A stretch of DNA of 11,385 nt from Synura sp. LO234KE (GCA_015143735.1 VKHC01000521.1:1-11385); one strand, 5' to 3'; counted from the first letter of the stretch, positions 1 through 9,075 are shown. A program made the numbers and translations. Notes: generated from the sequence alone by a model not told the origin.

Positions 1-403
1 ATGGCGATATGGAAGGAGAAGAAGTGGGGGATAGCGATGGAGATACAGTTGGAAAAGAAGTGGGCGATAGCGATGGAGATATGGATGGAGAAGAAGTAGG
101 GGATAGCGATGGAGATATGGATGGGAAAGAAGTAGGGGATAGTGATGGAGATATGGATGGAAAAGAAGTGGGGGATAGCGATGGAGATATGGATGGAAAA
201 GAAGTGGGGGATAGCGAAGGAGATATGGATGGGAAAGAAGTAGGGGATAGCGATGGGGATATGGATGGAAAAGAAGTAGGGGATAGTGAAGGAGATATGG
301 ATGGGAAGGAAGTAGGGGATAGCGATGGAGATATTGTTGGAAAGGAAGTGGGCGATAGTGATGTGGGCGATAGTGATGGAGATATGGATGGATAGGAAGT
401 AGG
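1..403 (-). repeat. 36-bp in-frame tandem repeat array
   Basis: About eleven copies of a 36-bp unit are visible and the array runs off the left edge. Each unit encodes three Pro-containing tetrads (ISPS, LSPT, SFPS) on the minus strand. Copies differ mainly by silent or conservative changes, such as Phe to Ser or Tyr and Ser to Thr. Near 354-371 one unit carries an extra 15 bp encoding a second LSPTS. Because 36 and 15 are both multiples of 3, copy-number change keeps the frame. Read on the plus strand the array gives an acidic pattern (GKEVGDSDGDMD), which I regard as antisense. Confidence 0.9.
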
Positions 404-1132
404 TAGCGCTGATGGGGAAAATGTAGGAGGAACAGTGGGTAAAAGTGTGAGTGAAATCGAGGAAGGCAAGAATGACGGAGACTTTGTTGGTTGCTGGGAC
501 GTAACAGGTGCTCTGGATTTCGTTGGGGAGGCGGATGGGGATTTGGTTGGAGGAAATGTAGGCGACGTTGGAGAACGAGTAGGGGCGGAGGTTGGGGCAA
601 TGGTTGAACGGAGAGAAGGAAGTGTGGTGGGTTGAGGATTAGGACGATAAGATGGAACACTCGTCGGGGTATATTGAAGAGTCCGGGATGGAGGAGGCGA
701 AGGAATTTTTGACGGTAAGGAAGAAGGCAAGATATTCGATGGACGATTGGATGCACTTATGGAAGGAACGTTACTTGTTGGGAAAATGGGTATTGGAGTA
801 GGCATGCGCACGGAAGGTGCAGTTGGTGTATTAGAAGAAAGTATTGGGGGACCTTGATTTGGAGAATAGGTAGATGATATTGGTTGAAGCGAGGGAGTAG
901 TTGATAGAGTAATAATAGTTGCTGAAGGGGACAAAGATGGTAAATTTTTAGCCTGGATATTAGCGGGAAGCGATGTGGGAATTAAGGAAGGTCTAGTGGA
1001 CGGGAAAATTGAAGGCTTCGACAAGCTGTTCAACAAACGTCTCTTAATCGGCGATAGTGGACTGGAATAAGCATTATTACTATCCATGCAGCAGACATAA
1101 ATAGTTAAACAGATTACACTTCTCAATACCAT
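1..1132 (-). CDS. Secreted Ser/Pro/Thr-rich tandem-repeat protein, 3' end outside window
   Basis: Reading the minus strand from the ATG at 1132 gives 377 codons with no stop to the left edge; I checked every codon in this phase. The next in-frame stop upstream is at 1276-1278 and no other in-frame Met lies between, so 1132 is the natural start. Residues 1-16 (MVLRSVICLTIYVCCM) form a short hydrophobic signal peptide with a plausible cut after NNA (residue 21). Residues 22-240 are irregular Ser/Pro/Thr-rich sequence with little charge apart from a KRR near residue 31. From about residue 245 a 12-residue unit, ISPSLSPTSFPS, repeats in tandem with Pro at every fourth position. No catalytic domain is visible. 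Such proteins in diatoms are usually secreted, wall-associated or surface-exposed and probably O-glycosylated; that role is inference. Whether a globular domain or membrane anchor follows cannot be seen. Confidence 0.82.
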   Translation of the reverse strand, partial: MVLRSVICLTIYVCCMDSNNAYSSPLSPIKRRLLNSLSKPSIFPSTRPSLIPTSLPANIQAKNLPSLSPSATIITLSTTPSLQPISSTYSPNQGPPILSSNTPTAPSVRMPTPIPIFPTSNVPSISASNRPSNILPSSLPSKIPSPPPSRTLQYTPTSVPSYRPNPQPTTLPSLRSTIAPTSAPTRSPTSPTFPPTKSPSASPTKSRAPVTSQQPTKSPSFLPSSISLTLLPTVPPTFSPSALPTSYPSISPSLSPTSLSPTSFPTISPSLSPTSFPSISPSLSPTSFPSISPSLSPTSFPSISPSLSPTSFPSISPSLSPTSFPSISPSLSPTSFPSISPSLSPTSSPSISPSLSPTSFPTVSPSLSPTSSPSISP

Positions 1133-1441
1133 TATTTTGAATTTAATTAGTTTCCTGTTGCTACGTGAGTGAAGAAAAATAATAAGAATAGAAATGAATT
1201 TAAATATACTGGACAAAAAATGTGTGCAATACCAACGTGAATTTAATAATAAAAGACCACCAATAACAACTTTGAATCAAATTTCTACAACTGCAAATTA
1301 TAATTGCAGAATATATTTATCCTGCATATTTTGAGAGGAGCCCGCTCTTAAGGGTAGGAATATGTCTCCGGGCTCATACAAATTTACTCAGATATTATCA
1401 AATTTGAAATAAAGTAGATATTAGTTCATCCATAAGAAGAC
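1133..1441. promoter_or_regulatory. AT-rich divergent intergenic region
   Basis: This gap separates the minus-strand repeat-protein start from the plus-strand LRR pseudogene. It is AT-rich and must hold the promoter of the repeat-protein gene, though I cannot point to a specific element. A 7-bp inverted repeat, GAGCCCG at 1338-1344 and CGGGCTC at 1369-1375 with a 24-nt loop, is the only clear structure. Confidence 0.4.
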
Positions 1442-2841
1442 ATGACTGAAGGAGATTTCAATATTCTATTCAGAGAAGAATCTGGAATGTATACCGACAT
1501 CGAGCATATCGAGCTTACTTGTGCAGAATGTCAGAATATCCTTATCCGAAAGTTACCGACAACTTTAAAACACTCTAAAACTCGGAGTACTATGAAGAAA
1601 TATCTAACTGTTAATCAATTCTCACTGTTAATTTATGAGCCTAAACTATTAAGGTAGCGGAATAGAGGATAAAATTCTCCAAGCCCTTGCACGAGTTTCT
1701 TGGCTAAGGAACATAACTAGTCTTACTGTTAACAATTGTGGAGAACAGGGTATAATGGAGCTGCCTAGGATTGAACCTTGAAGCATGTTGAGGTGCATTT
1801 ATCTTACGAAAAACGTCATTAAAGAAGGGTTTAACGTCGGTTTTAGCACATGGCGCAATCCCCGTATGCAAACCTCAAAAATCTTGATCTCACCAACACC
1901 ACTGTAAGAGATATGTCAATGACCCTCCTATCACTGAATCCTCTGCTACCTAATCTCACGGAGAGGAATCTGAACAATAACGATATTAATAACGCAAGTG
2001 CCTCGGCAACAGCAGGATCAACTCATTTCTAGCACTAACCAAACTGACACGGAGATTCAGTAAGATATCCGTCTACGGTATCATGGCGATTCTACCATCG
2101 GAATATCTCCCTTTATATCTTGCCTTATGCAATCCCTTTTTTCGAATCTTCGAGAGTGTCTGTGCCAATTCTGCAGCATAACTGATTTGGACTTTGAATG
2201 CGTGGAATTAATCGACGCAGAGGTGATGGTCCTTGCTGCATCCCATATCTCATGACATGAAACTATCTGAATCTAGCCCAAAGTATGTGTCATGTGGCCG
2301 GTATCCAAGCTCTTGCACAATCTCATTTTCTTGGAAATCTGATTGTTTTCGATGTTGAGCAGCTGAACGGTTGTTATGGAAGTAATCGTAACAATCGACT
2401 TGGATAGGAGGGCGTAAATGTTCCGGCATTCTACGAGCCTTAATCTGAAGTAAAATGACGTAAAAGACGGTTGCGCGAAGGCCTTCGCCAGGTCCTGTAA
2501 TTTTAGATATATAACTTCATTGAGTCTGAAGAAAAACGATATAGGAGATGGTTGTGTAACCGCCCGAGTTGATTCGTTGTTTCTAGGTCACCTCACAAAT
2601 CTGGACCTGTCGTCCAATCGTGCTCAAAGCTGAAGTGCAATCGCTCTCGCCTACTCCAATCTCATTAGGCTTACCAAATTGAATAATACTGCCAGCAGTC
2701 AGGCTAAATAGATTGCTATGATTACAAGATTTTGAACGAGTTCATAGACTAGCGTCGTTGAAGGTAATGACATTGTTTCAAATGAACTCTACACGCTACG
2801 ATGACAAAGTCAAATCTCACGAAGCGTGGCGCAGAGATTAA
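1442..2841 (+). pseudogene. Decayed leucine-rich-repeat (RI-type) protein gene
   Basis: No single frame is open, but LRR units of about 24-28 residues follow one another along the strand and switch between frames. The ATG at 1442 may be the old start. Recognisable units include SLTVNNCGEQGI (around 1715), IYLTKNVIKEGF (around 1800), NLKNLDLTNTTV (from 1868), LTERNLNNNDI (around 1950), TDLDFECVELIDAEVMVLAA (from 2181), GIQALAQS then NNRLG-stop-EGVNV (2300-2420), SLNLK-stop-NDVKDGCAKAFA (from 2436), SLSLKKNDIGDGCVTA (around 2519) and NLDLSSNRAQS-stop-SAIALA (around 2598). Stops lie at 2405-2407, 2451-2453, 2631-2633 and 2709-2711, inside conserved repeat positions, so splicing is an unlikely explanation. 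At least one frame change lies between 2408 and 2436. A stretch ending KSHEAWRRD with TAA at 2839-2841 may be the original C-terminus. The NxIxxEGxxxLA pattern is that of RI/NLRC-type LRRs, which mediate protein binding. Age and original role are unknown. Confidence 0.78.
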
Positions 2842-3637
2842 GGAGTTTCACAGGAGGTATATCAGTGTCGAACACGACGGGATAATTGAACGGTGATCGC
2901 CATGTTTGTTCTCATATTTGAAGGGTGTTTCTAATCGGACGGTTGATCGTAAATCAAGCGATCAGTTGCATACTTTCCCTGATTTTGAATCGTATCACTT
3001 TATTCCATTCTTTTTATATTAGTATTAGTATTAAATAAGGTTGTCATCGCAGCAATTAGTGAATCTCGTAGTCGTGCTTTAAGAGAGGATTCATTAGCAA
3101 TATCGCTCAGTACAATGTTTGCGTTTTAAGTGACTGAGTAATAATTATTGTTGGAGTGACCTCATCGGCTCACTTTTTGCATCTTAACTAATCCATGCTT
3201 AATATTTTCCTACTCCAGTAATCTAGCCCTTTAAGAAATGCATCCTCTCCTTCAGCAATGCAGCTACAAAATATTTCCGCCACAAAGAGATTTAAGAAAC
3301 AACTACATACTTCCATAGGTACACCGGCAGAAGCTCAGATTGCTGCTGACAGTGACGTTACTAACCGGCACTAGAAGGATGCGCATGCTGGTCCTCGTTC
3401 CTAAAGACTAGATAGCTAGTATTAGAACAGCATGCATCGAAATTAGCTTGCCCTTACTACAAGGGAAACCCTTCCCCCTCAAAAGATTCTGATTTATCTG
3501 CTAGCATCAATTGCAGTCAGGCATCAACTCAGAGCTTTACTACCACACTCTCGTTCCGTTATTTTGCTTCCTTTCCTGTCTTTCTACCATGTGTTGTTTA
3601 GTACGTAAATTATTAATTGCGCGTTGTTTGCTGTAAC

Positions 3638-3698
3638 AAATCCATCAAGTCCTGGCCGCATCGATGTTTAAAATCCATCAAGTCCTGGTCGCATCGAT
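3638..3698. repeat. 28-bp direct repeat, two copies
   Basis: The 28 bases at 3638-3665 recur at 3671-3698 with a single C-to-T difference; the period is 33 bp. The core reads AAATCCATCAAGTCCTGG. It looks like a local tandem duplication in non-coding DNA. No ORF spans both copies. Confidence 0.9.
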
Positions 3699-5401
3699 AA
3701 AAGGGCACCTCCTTTTGTTGGCGTCAAGTGTTAGATTCACTTGCGATGAATGCACGGTCAGCTAAGAATGCTATCAATTCTCACAATCATCGCTGCGTGC
3801 TTGCCCTACATTTACCACCTCCTTTTTCTTCCTTCCAGCCTCATCATAATTATAACGTCAACTAGTAGATGACCTTTATTCCACGCTGGGTTCGAGACCA
3901 CCTTGCATGTATATAGACGACAGCAGGGAGGCGTATTCGTCCAGTTGCCTTTCTTGATTGCGGTTTCTGTATGGAAATTGAATATTTCTCAAGCAGTCTC
4001 CAGAGCATTCTAATCGGCCTCGGGATCAGTTACTTTGTACATAGGAGCTTACTCCGAAGGTTAATTCTTGCGGTTGTCAGCTTTCAATCCCTTGCCATTT
4101 CATTGTTGGGAAATTTTGCGGGATTCTGTTTGAATTACTCTTGAGAATAATGCGAAGTCTTGAATGGAGATTAATGGAGTCGTCAGCACTTCTTGGCTCC
4201 CAGCCAGGGACGTAACAGGGACTGGTTTGCGGTTACGTCGAGGGTCGTCTGTTCTGATCATGGTCTTTACGTAGATGTTAGGAATATCATCATGAGTATA
4301 AGTGGAAGAGTATATTCTATAAGTTTGCCAATGATTCATTGGTGATGTGATTGAGGGTATGAGCGTCGCTGAAGTTAATGATATTCTTGCAAACAAACTT
4401 TTTGTGTCGCTGGTTGACCTCACATACAACGCTAATATACGACATTATCTTGACGAGTCGATCTTCCTGCAAAAGCCTCTGGTCGCGGTGAGGTTGATCT
4501 TCGAATCTAAAAGAACGACGCTCCGGGTGGGATGCCAGAATTGACAGGATTCCAGGACTAAGCAGGCGGATTTAAAGTGTAAATAAAGGTCACCTCACAG
4601 GAGGTTAATATGAGATCATCAAACTGGACAAAGCCTTTAGCTTGGAAAAACGCTCTCATCCCCATAAGTGACCTCGTCACTGAACTGCCATTATATTGCA
4701 TTCCAAAGTCGCCGGAATTTGTCCAGGAAGACGCGGAGGTGACAGCAACATGCAAAATATTTGTACTTCAGTTCCAAACGCTTGGCAGTTCATCGGAGGG
4801 ACGGCAATAGTTTTTGGGCCTCTGCGAATCGAATATTGTCCAGGAATGACAAAAATGTACAAAAGGCTTGATATCGATTGCCTCCTTAAAGTCAAGATCA
4901 TAGCTGGGAGAAGGAGTACAGCCCTTGATAATTAAGTCATGACGGGCCATCCTATTTTAATATATGTCCCAAACAACGAACAATGAGCCCTATTGTAGGG
5001 CACGGATACGTGTTAGCCTCACTTGCGATGGTCGCAGGCAAATTTCGTGACCCTACTAGTAGAACTCTACCAACCTCCAAAGCTAAGCCCTGGACCCGGA
5101 TGAATTCCTCAGGTGAGTTGATTCAGGATGTTGGCTAGTAAAAAATCATTATTGCCGACGACGGTGCTAACAAAGAGTACCACCATGAATCCCGAAATGT
5201 CTTCGAGGAAAGTTCTCAACCTTTCTTGGACATAAATCCCTGGATAGGGTGCTTTTAACTTTGTCGCAAATAAAGTTTGCTTTCCGATAATTTAATATAT
5301 TTTGAAGCACGATAGTAGAATAAATTTTGCAGCTGAATTACTATAGTTTTCGTTTTGGAGCTTTTGAGGCAATGTCGTCAAATCTATGGTGTTCAAGCAC
5401 C

Positions 5402-5440
5402 GTTTTGGCTAATATTGGCAAAACCACTCAACGCGAGTGG
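5402..5440. other. Two adjacent short inverted repeats
   Basis: GTTTTG at 5402-5407 pairs with CAAAAC at 5419-5424. It is followed at once, sharing one base, by CCACTC at 5424-5429 pairing with GAGTGG at 5435-5440 around a 5-nt loop. An AT-rich stretch follows. Function is unknown; with six-base stems this may be chance. Confidence 0.35.
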
Positions 5441-5665
5441 AATTAAAAGTTAAGATATAATTTGTCGATGTAATAAAAAGCAAGTTTTAAAAATAAATAA
5501 TTAGTGCAATAACATTCTCAGCAAGGTTATTTCACACCGACCCCCTTATTGCGGGCGCATCTCCGCCCTCGCCGCATGACCAGTAACGACCACCGCGGCA
5601 TCAGGAGGAGGAGGGGTGACTGGAGACAGAAAATCTTTGTCGTTGCTCCCGTTTAATTTACCCAT

Positions 5666-6486
5666 ACCTCACTTCTATTACCTCCTCCACTCATTATTAA
5701 GCACATTTTGGTTCCTCCATGTTACTACTAATTTTATCGTAAGTATTTTTATACGCAAGCACGAACTTGAGTAAACCAATTTCTTCGAGGTTAAAAACAG
5801 AAAGATTGCGATGCGGATGTTTGCTTCAATATTTTCTACCAGATGAATGATGAATGCTTTACTTTGTTACTGGTGCAGCACCACAATTCTGCTGGCCATG
5901 CAAAATCGTAAAGATGGTGCTGATGTTTGAAACGACGCATTTATTTCCACTAAATATTCTTTCCTAAAAGCACCGGATACGTCTGATAAAGAAGTTAAAT
6001 ATAATTCTTCTCATCGTACGGAATGATGGAAATCCACAACTTGCAAATAGCTAACTATGCATGCTTTTTCTTGCGTCCTCTTGATGTGAACCCACCACGC
6101 ACCCTCGCCCGCCGCCGCCCTTCAAATAGTAGTATGTCAAGGGGAAAATAGTTGGTGGCGGGGACTAGTTTTTGCCACTTCTTGCTGCTCCTCCGGATCG
6201 CACACCACCTCGACTCAGCACCCGTAACTAGTGCTCACCGTTTACCAGTGCTGGTACAACCCGCATGGCTGGTTCTGGGAGAGGAGTTTAGTAGTTGGGA
6301 AACTCTAGGTACCACTGAGGGGATGCCGCCGGGCAAGGTCCCCCTCATTGACTATTGAGCATTCTGACGCTTCCTTCCTAAATTAACTATAAAAATTTCT
6401 TCAACAGATTCCATGAACTTGATTTAAGTGAAATAGGTCGTAACGAAACTACTTTTTATAAAAATTTATCGGCGAAATCGAATGGT
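5666..6486. other. Intergenic region including a GC-rich block
   Basis: No gene is supported here. From 5666 to about 6080 the DNA is AT-rich with frequent stops in every frame I inspected. From about 6087 to 6350 it turns GC-rich and carries overlapping open stretches on both strands, none with a recognisable domain. The last 125 bases, 6361-6486, should hold the 3' UTR and polyadenylation region of the minus-strand protease gene. Confidence 0.45.
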
Positions 6487-9075
6487 TCATCGCATAGTCG
6501 AGGTCGGAGGAGTCGATGAGCGTTGCAGTGGTGCGATGGAGGAAGGGAGTGACGGAGGCGAGGCGAGTAATTTGGGTATCCCCGGAATGGGTTGATTCAA
6601 TTTCCCGAGGTCGCCCACTAAAGTTGTGCTACCCAGGCCCAGTAACACGAAAAACGCCAAGCCTGTAATCGACTCTTGAAACTTTCTAGGTAACGGTTTC
6701 TTTAGCAGTAATTCAATAAGCACGAAGACAAGTTGACCTCCGTCTAAAGCTGGAAATGGCAACGCATTGAGGACCGCTAAGTTGACTGATAACGTTGCGG
6801 CGAAACCGACTAGGCCGGCGGGAGAGAGGAGGGCAAGCTCTGCTCCTGTCCGCACCACAGAGATCGGGCCACCAACTTCGTCTCCTACAAACCTAATTTA
6901 ACATAAATAGAGAAGGCATCAGAGAACAGAAGTGACACAAGAATATAGTGTATTCTATCGGAAGATAACAAAAATAGGAGACCAAAGAAGCAATAGAGTG
7001 GCTTGACTATCACTTCCTAGCATGCTCAAGAGCCGGTTCCAGAAATACGCGAAACCGTTAAAAACACAATAAACACTTCACGAATTTAAGGTTGGGGTTG
7101 GGGTCGGCGGGGACGGGGAATAACAATCGAGAACTTTTCCTACTTTACGGTACGGAAGTTAAGTATCGTATCCTGTAGGGAGGCTGCTCCTACCCATATG
7201 ACCCTACCCAATGGAGGCTGCCCTCAGGAAGGCCGTCCAAGTGGAACCAATGAGGGACACCGTTTCTTGTGTCCCGTATAACAGCGCCTTCACATACACA
7301 AGACAGTTCCGCGGTGGGTATGTCAGAGGCGGATACGTAACATGGCAGGACGGGGGGATGCACTTACGCGTGTATACAGGTATTGACGAGTGAGGGACAA
7401 GACAGGACAAAAAAAAGACAGGACAGGACAGGACAGCATAGGTAATTTTATAATTCATAACGTTCGCTACTGCTCTGTTCGGCGCCTCACCTGAAACGGA
7501 TTTGTGGCGATCAACTGGTTGGTGAGACCCGGACACAGAATATCCAGAGAGGAGAGGTCCGTAGTCCATCCATGACACAGAGACAGTGACAGAGATAGAG
7601 CCAAACGATGCCGGCCGTTGTGACAGCCGAGGGAGGAGAAGGGAGCAAAACAACGATTAGTATGCAACGCCATCCATGCATGTATGAATAGAAAGAAAGG
7701 ATAAATGATTTCGGACGAATTTATTTCGGTGAAATCGCCATAGAAATCGACCATTTGTCGCTTGAAGGGGAAGGGTGTATGAGGTATATGAACTAACGGT
7801 CTACGGATCGTCGATAACGCGGTGCAGATTCAGAGCAACGTCGTGGCAATCAAGAGTAGAGTACATCCTCCACGCAGCTAACAGGTCTTTCACCTTTAGC
7901 AAATTCCATACGATCGCATTCTCATGCCTACTCATGTTGAGTGTGTGCACTCACCGTGTCCACAGACACCACACGATTGGAGATACCGATACCAATGCTC
8001 GCCTTCTTCGAGCCACTCGTTATAAACTGAGGAGTTACCGTGGTTGTAACGGACTCCACATTGCTTAGCTGTTGTGGTGCAAGAGAAGGTTGGAAGGGAG
8101 ATGGTCCATTTTCAGAACGACTCCTTAATATCTCGACTTCTATGGGCACATTGGGGTGGGACCTGATCTCACTGACGAAGAAGTCGATGGTGGAGGTGGA
8201 ACCAGGAATGACTTTATGGTTTACGGAAACGATGACATCGTTTAGTTTGATGCCTGCCTGTACGGCTGGGGAATCTGGGTACGGTAGTGAAGATACCGTT
8301 ACACCTGGAATAAAATGGGATGTTAATTTAACGAAAACGAGACGAATTGCCGTTACAAGTCGACGTAAATTATTTTCTGGTTCCATAAAATAACTATTCT
8401 AATCAATTTGTGGTAATTTTAGGAATGCGTTATGTTTGTTGTTTGGTTTCATGGGTTCCCAAATCATGATGGAAATAATATCAGAGGGTGAATAGATAGA
8501 TATGTACCTGGCGCAAACACTGGGCGGTTGATTCCCGTAGTAAAGGAAGCTCCCGAGGCTAGGATTATGGATAGAATAATGTTGGCGATTACTCCAGCTG
8601 ATATTACTAGCGCTCTCTGTAAAGGTGGTCGATTTTGTAACAAATCTGGATCATCTAATTCCTTTGTCACTTCACCATCATCATCTACTTCTACATTAGC
8701 TGGAAAAGCAACATATCCACCAAGAGGAAGCGCTCGGAGGGCAAATTCTGTATCACTACTGTCGTTGAACGCTATTATTTTTGGTCCGTATCCTATATTA
8801 TAACTTTGTACCTTCATATTCTGCCATTTCGCAGCGAGAAAATGACCCGCTTCATGAAATGCAATAACGCTTGCTACAGAAACAGCTGATCCTAAAAGTC
8901 CCAGCACTTTCGCGTCGATTATCATATTTACAGCAACTTGACTATTTACATTTTGAGGAACTTTCATGGAGCCAGAGAGATTCTTAAGTTTTCCCAGTCG
9001 AACATACCCATATGCATATCTTGGAAATGCTAAGAACGAGGAGATGATAAATGAAATTATATGTTTGGACCGCAT
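6487..9075 (-). CDS. Site-2-protease-family (RseP/ARASP-like) intramembrane zinc metalloprotease
   Basis: Four exons join in frame to 467 residues: 9075-8508, 8304-7955, 7287-7208 and 6892-6487 (TGA at 6489-6487). Introns of 203, 667 and 315 nt have GT-AG ends and phases 1, 0 and 2. The start at 9075 is the first Met after an in-frame TGA. The enzyme cleaves membrane proteins within the bilayer. Evidence: HEAGH at residues 74-78 in a hydrophobic helix, LRALPLGGYVAFP at 113-125, a membrane segment near 156-175, a PDZ-type domain near 190-280 (SPAVQAGIKLNDVI), GGPISVVRTGAE at 340-351, and NALPFPALDGGQ at 375-386 with Asp383 as the third zinc ligand. All catalytic residues are present, so it should be active. 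Order and motifs best match plastid ARASP and cyanobacterial homologues. The N-terminus has a hydrophobic segment ending PRYAYGYVR, consistent with diatom plastid import but not proof. A Ser/Pro-rich tail ends the protein. Confidence 0.93.
7094..7118 (+). other. Potential G-quadruplex in protease intron 3
   Basis: Four runs of four G lie within 25 bases (GGGG at 7094, 7100, 7109 and 7115) with loops of 2, 5 and 2 nt. This fits the standard G-quadruplex pattern. It is on the template strand for the protease gene, so the pre-mRNA would carry the C-rich complement. Confidence 0.75.
7417..7436 (+). repeat. (GACAG)n pentanucleotide microsatellite
   Basis: Four perfect GACAG units at 7417-7436 follow imperfect copies and an A-run starting near 7394. 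The array lies in intron 2 of the protease gene, outside predicted coding sequence. Confidence 0.9.

Larger units (their letters stand above)
2842..5545. other. Long stretch without an identifiable gene
   Basis: I find no protein family, RNA gene or mobile element in this 2.7 kb. Many short overlapping ORFs occur on both strands between 4100 and 4950, each 60-110 codons at most, with no recognisable motif. Two small Met-initiated ORFs are present on the plus strand: 3258-3374 (38 codons) and 3971-4144 (57 codons, hydrophobic). A short direct repeat lies at 3638-3698 and two adjacent small hairpins at 5402-5440. The segment at 5440-5520 is very AT-rich. Given the decayed gene just upstream, part of this may be further degraded coding or transposon sequence, but nothing proves it. 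Confidence 0.5.

Noticed and set aside
9-395. Plus-strand 128-codon acidic repeat ORF (GKEVGDSDGDMD units)
   Set aside because: It is antisense to the 377-codon minus-strand Ser/Pro repeat frame, which stays open far beyond the repeat and has a signal peptide; the plus frame stops as soon as the array ends.
435-635. Plus-strand 66-codon ORF rich in Gly/Val/Asp
   Set aside because: Antisense of the same minus-strand gene; its composition is the complement of Pro/Ser/Thr codons.
3880-3900. tRNA T-arm-like sequence (GGGTTCGAGACC)
   Set aside because: The flanking stem bases do not pair and no D-arm, anticodon arm or acceptor stem can be drawn upstream.
7204-7653. Minus-strand 149-codon ORF as an independent gene
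   Set aside because: Only its last 26 codons resemble protein (protease exon 3). The remainder runs through microsatellite and pyrimidine-rich intron sequence.
8040-8393. Plus-strand 117-codon ORF
   Set aside because: Antisense to the PDZ exon of the protease, which has clear family motifs.
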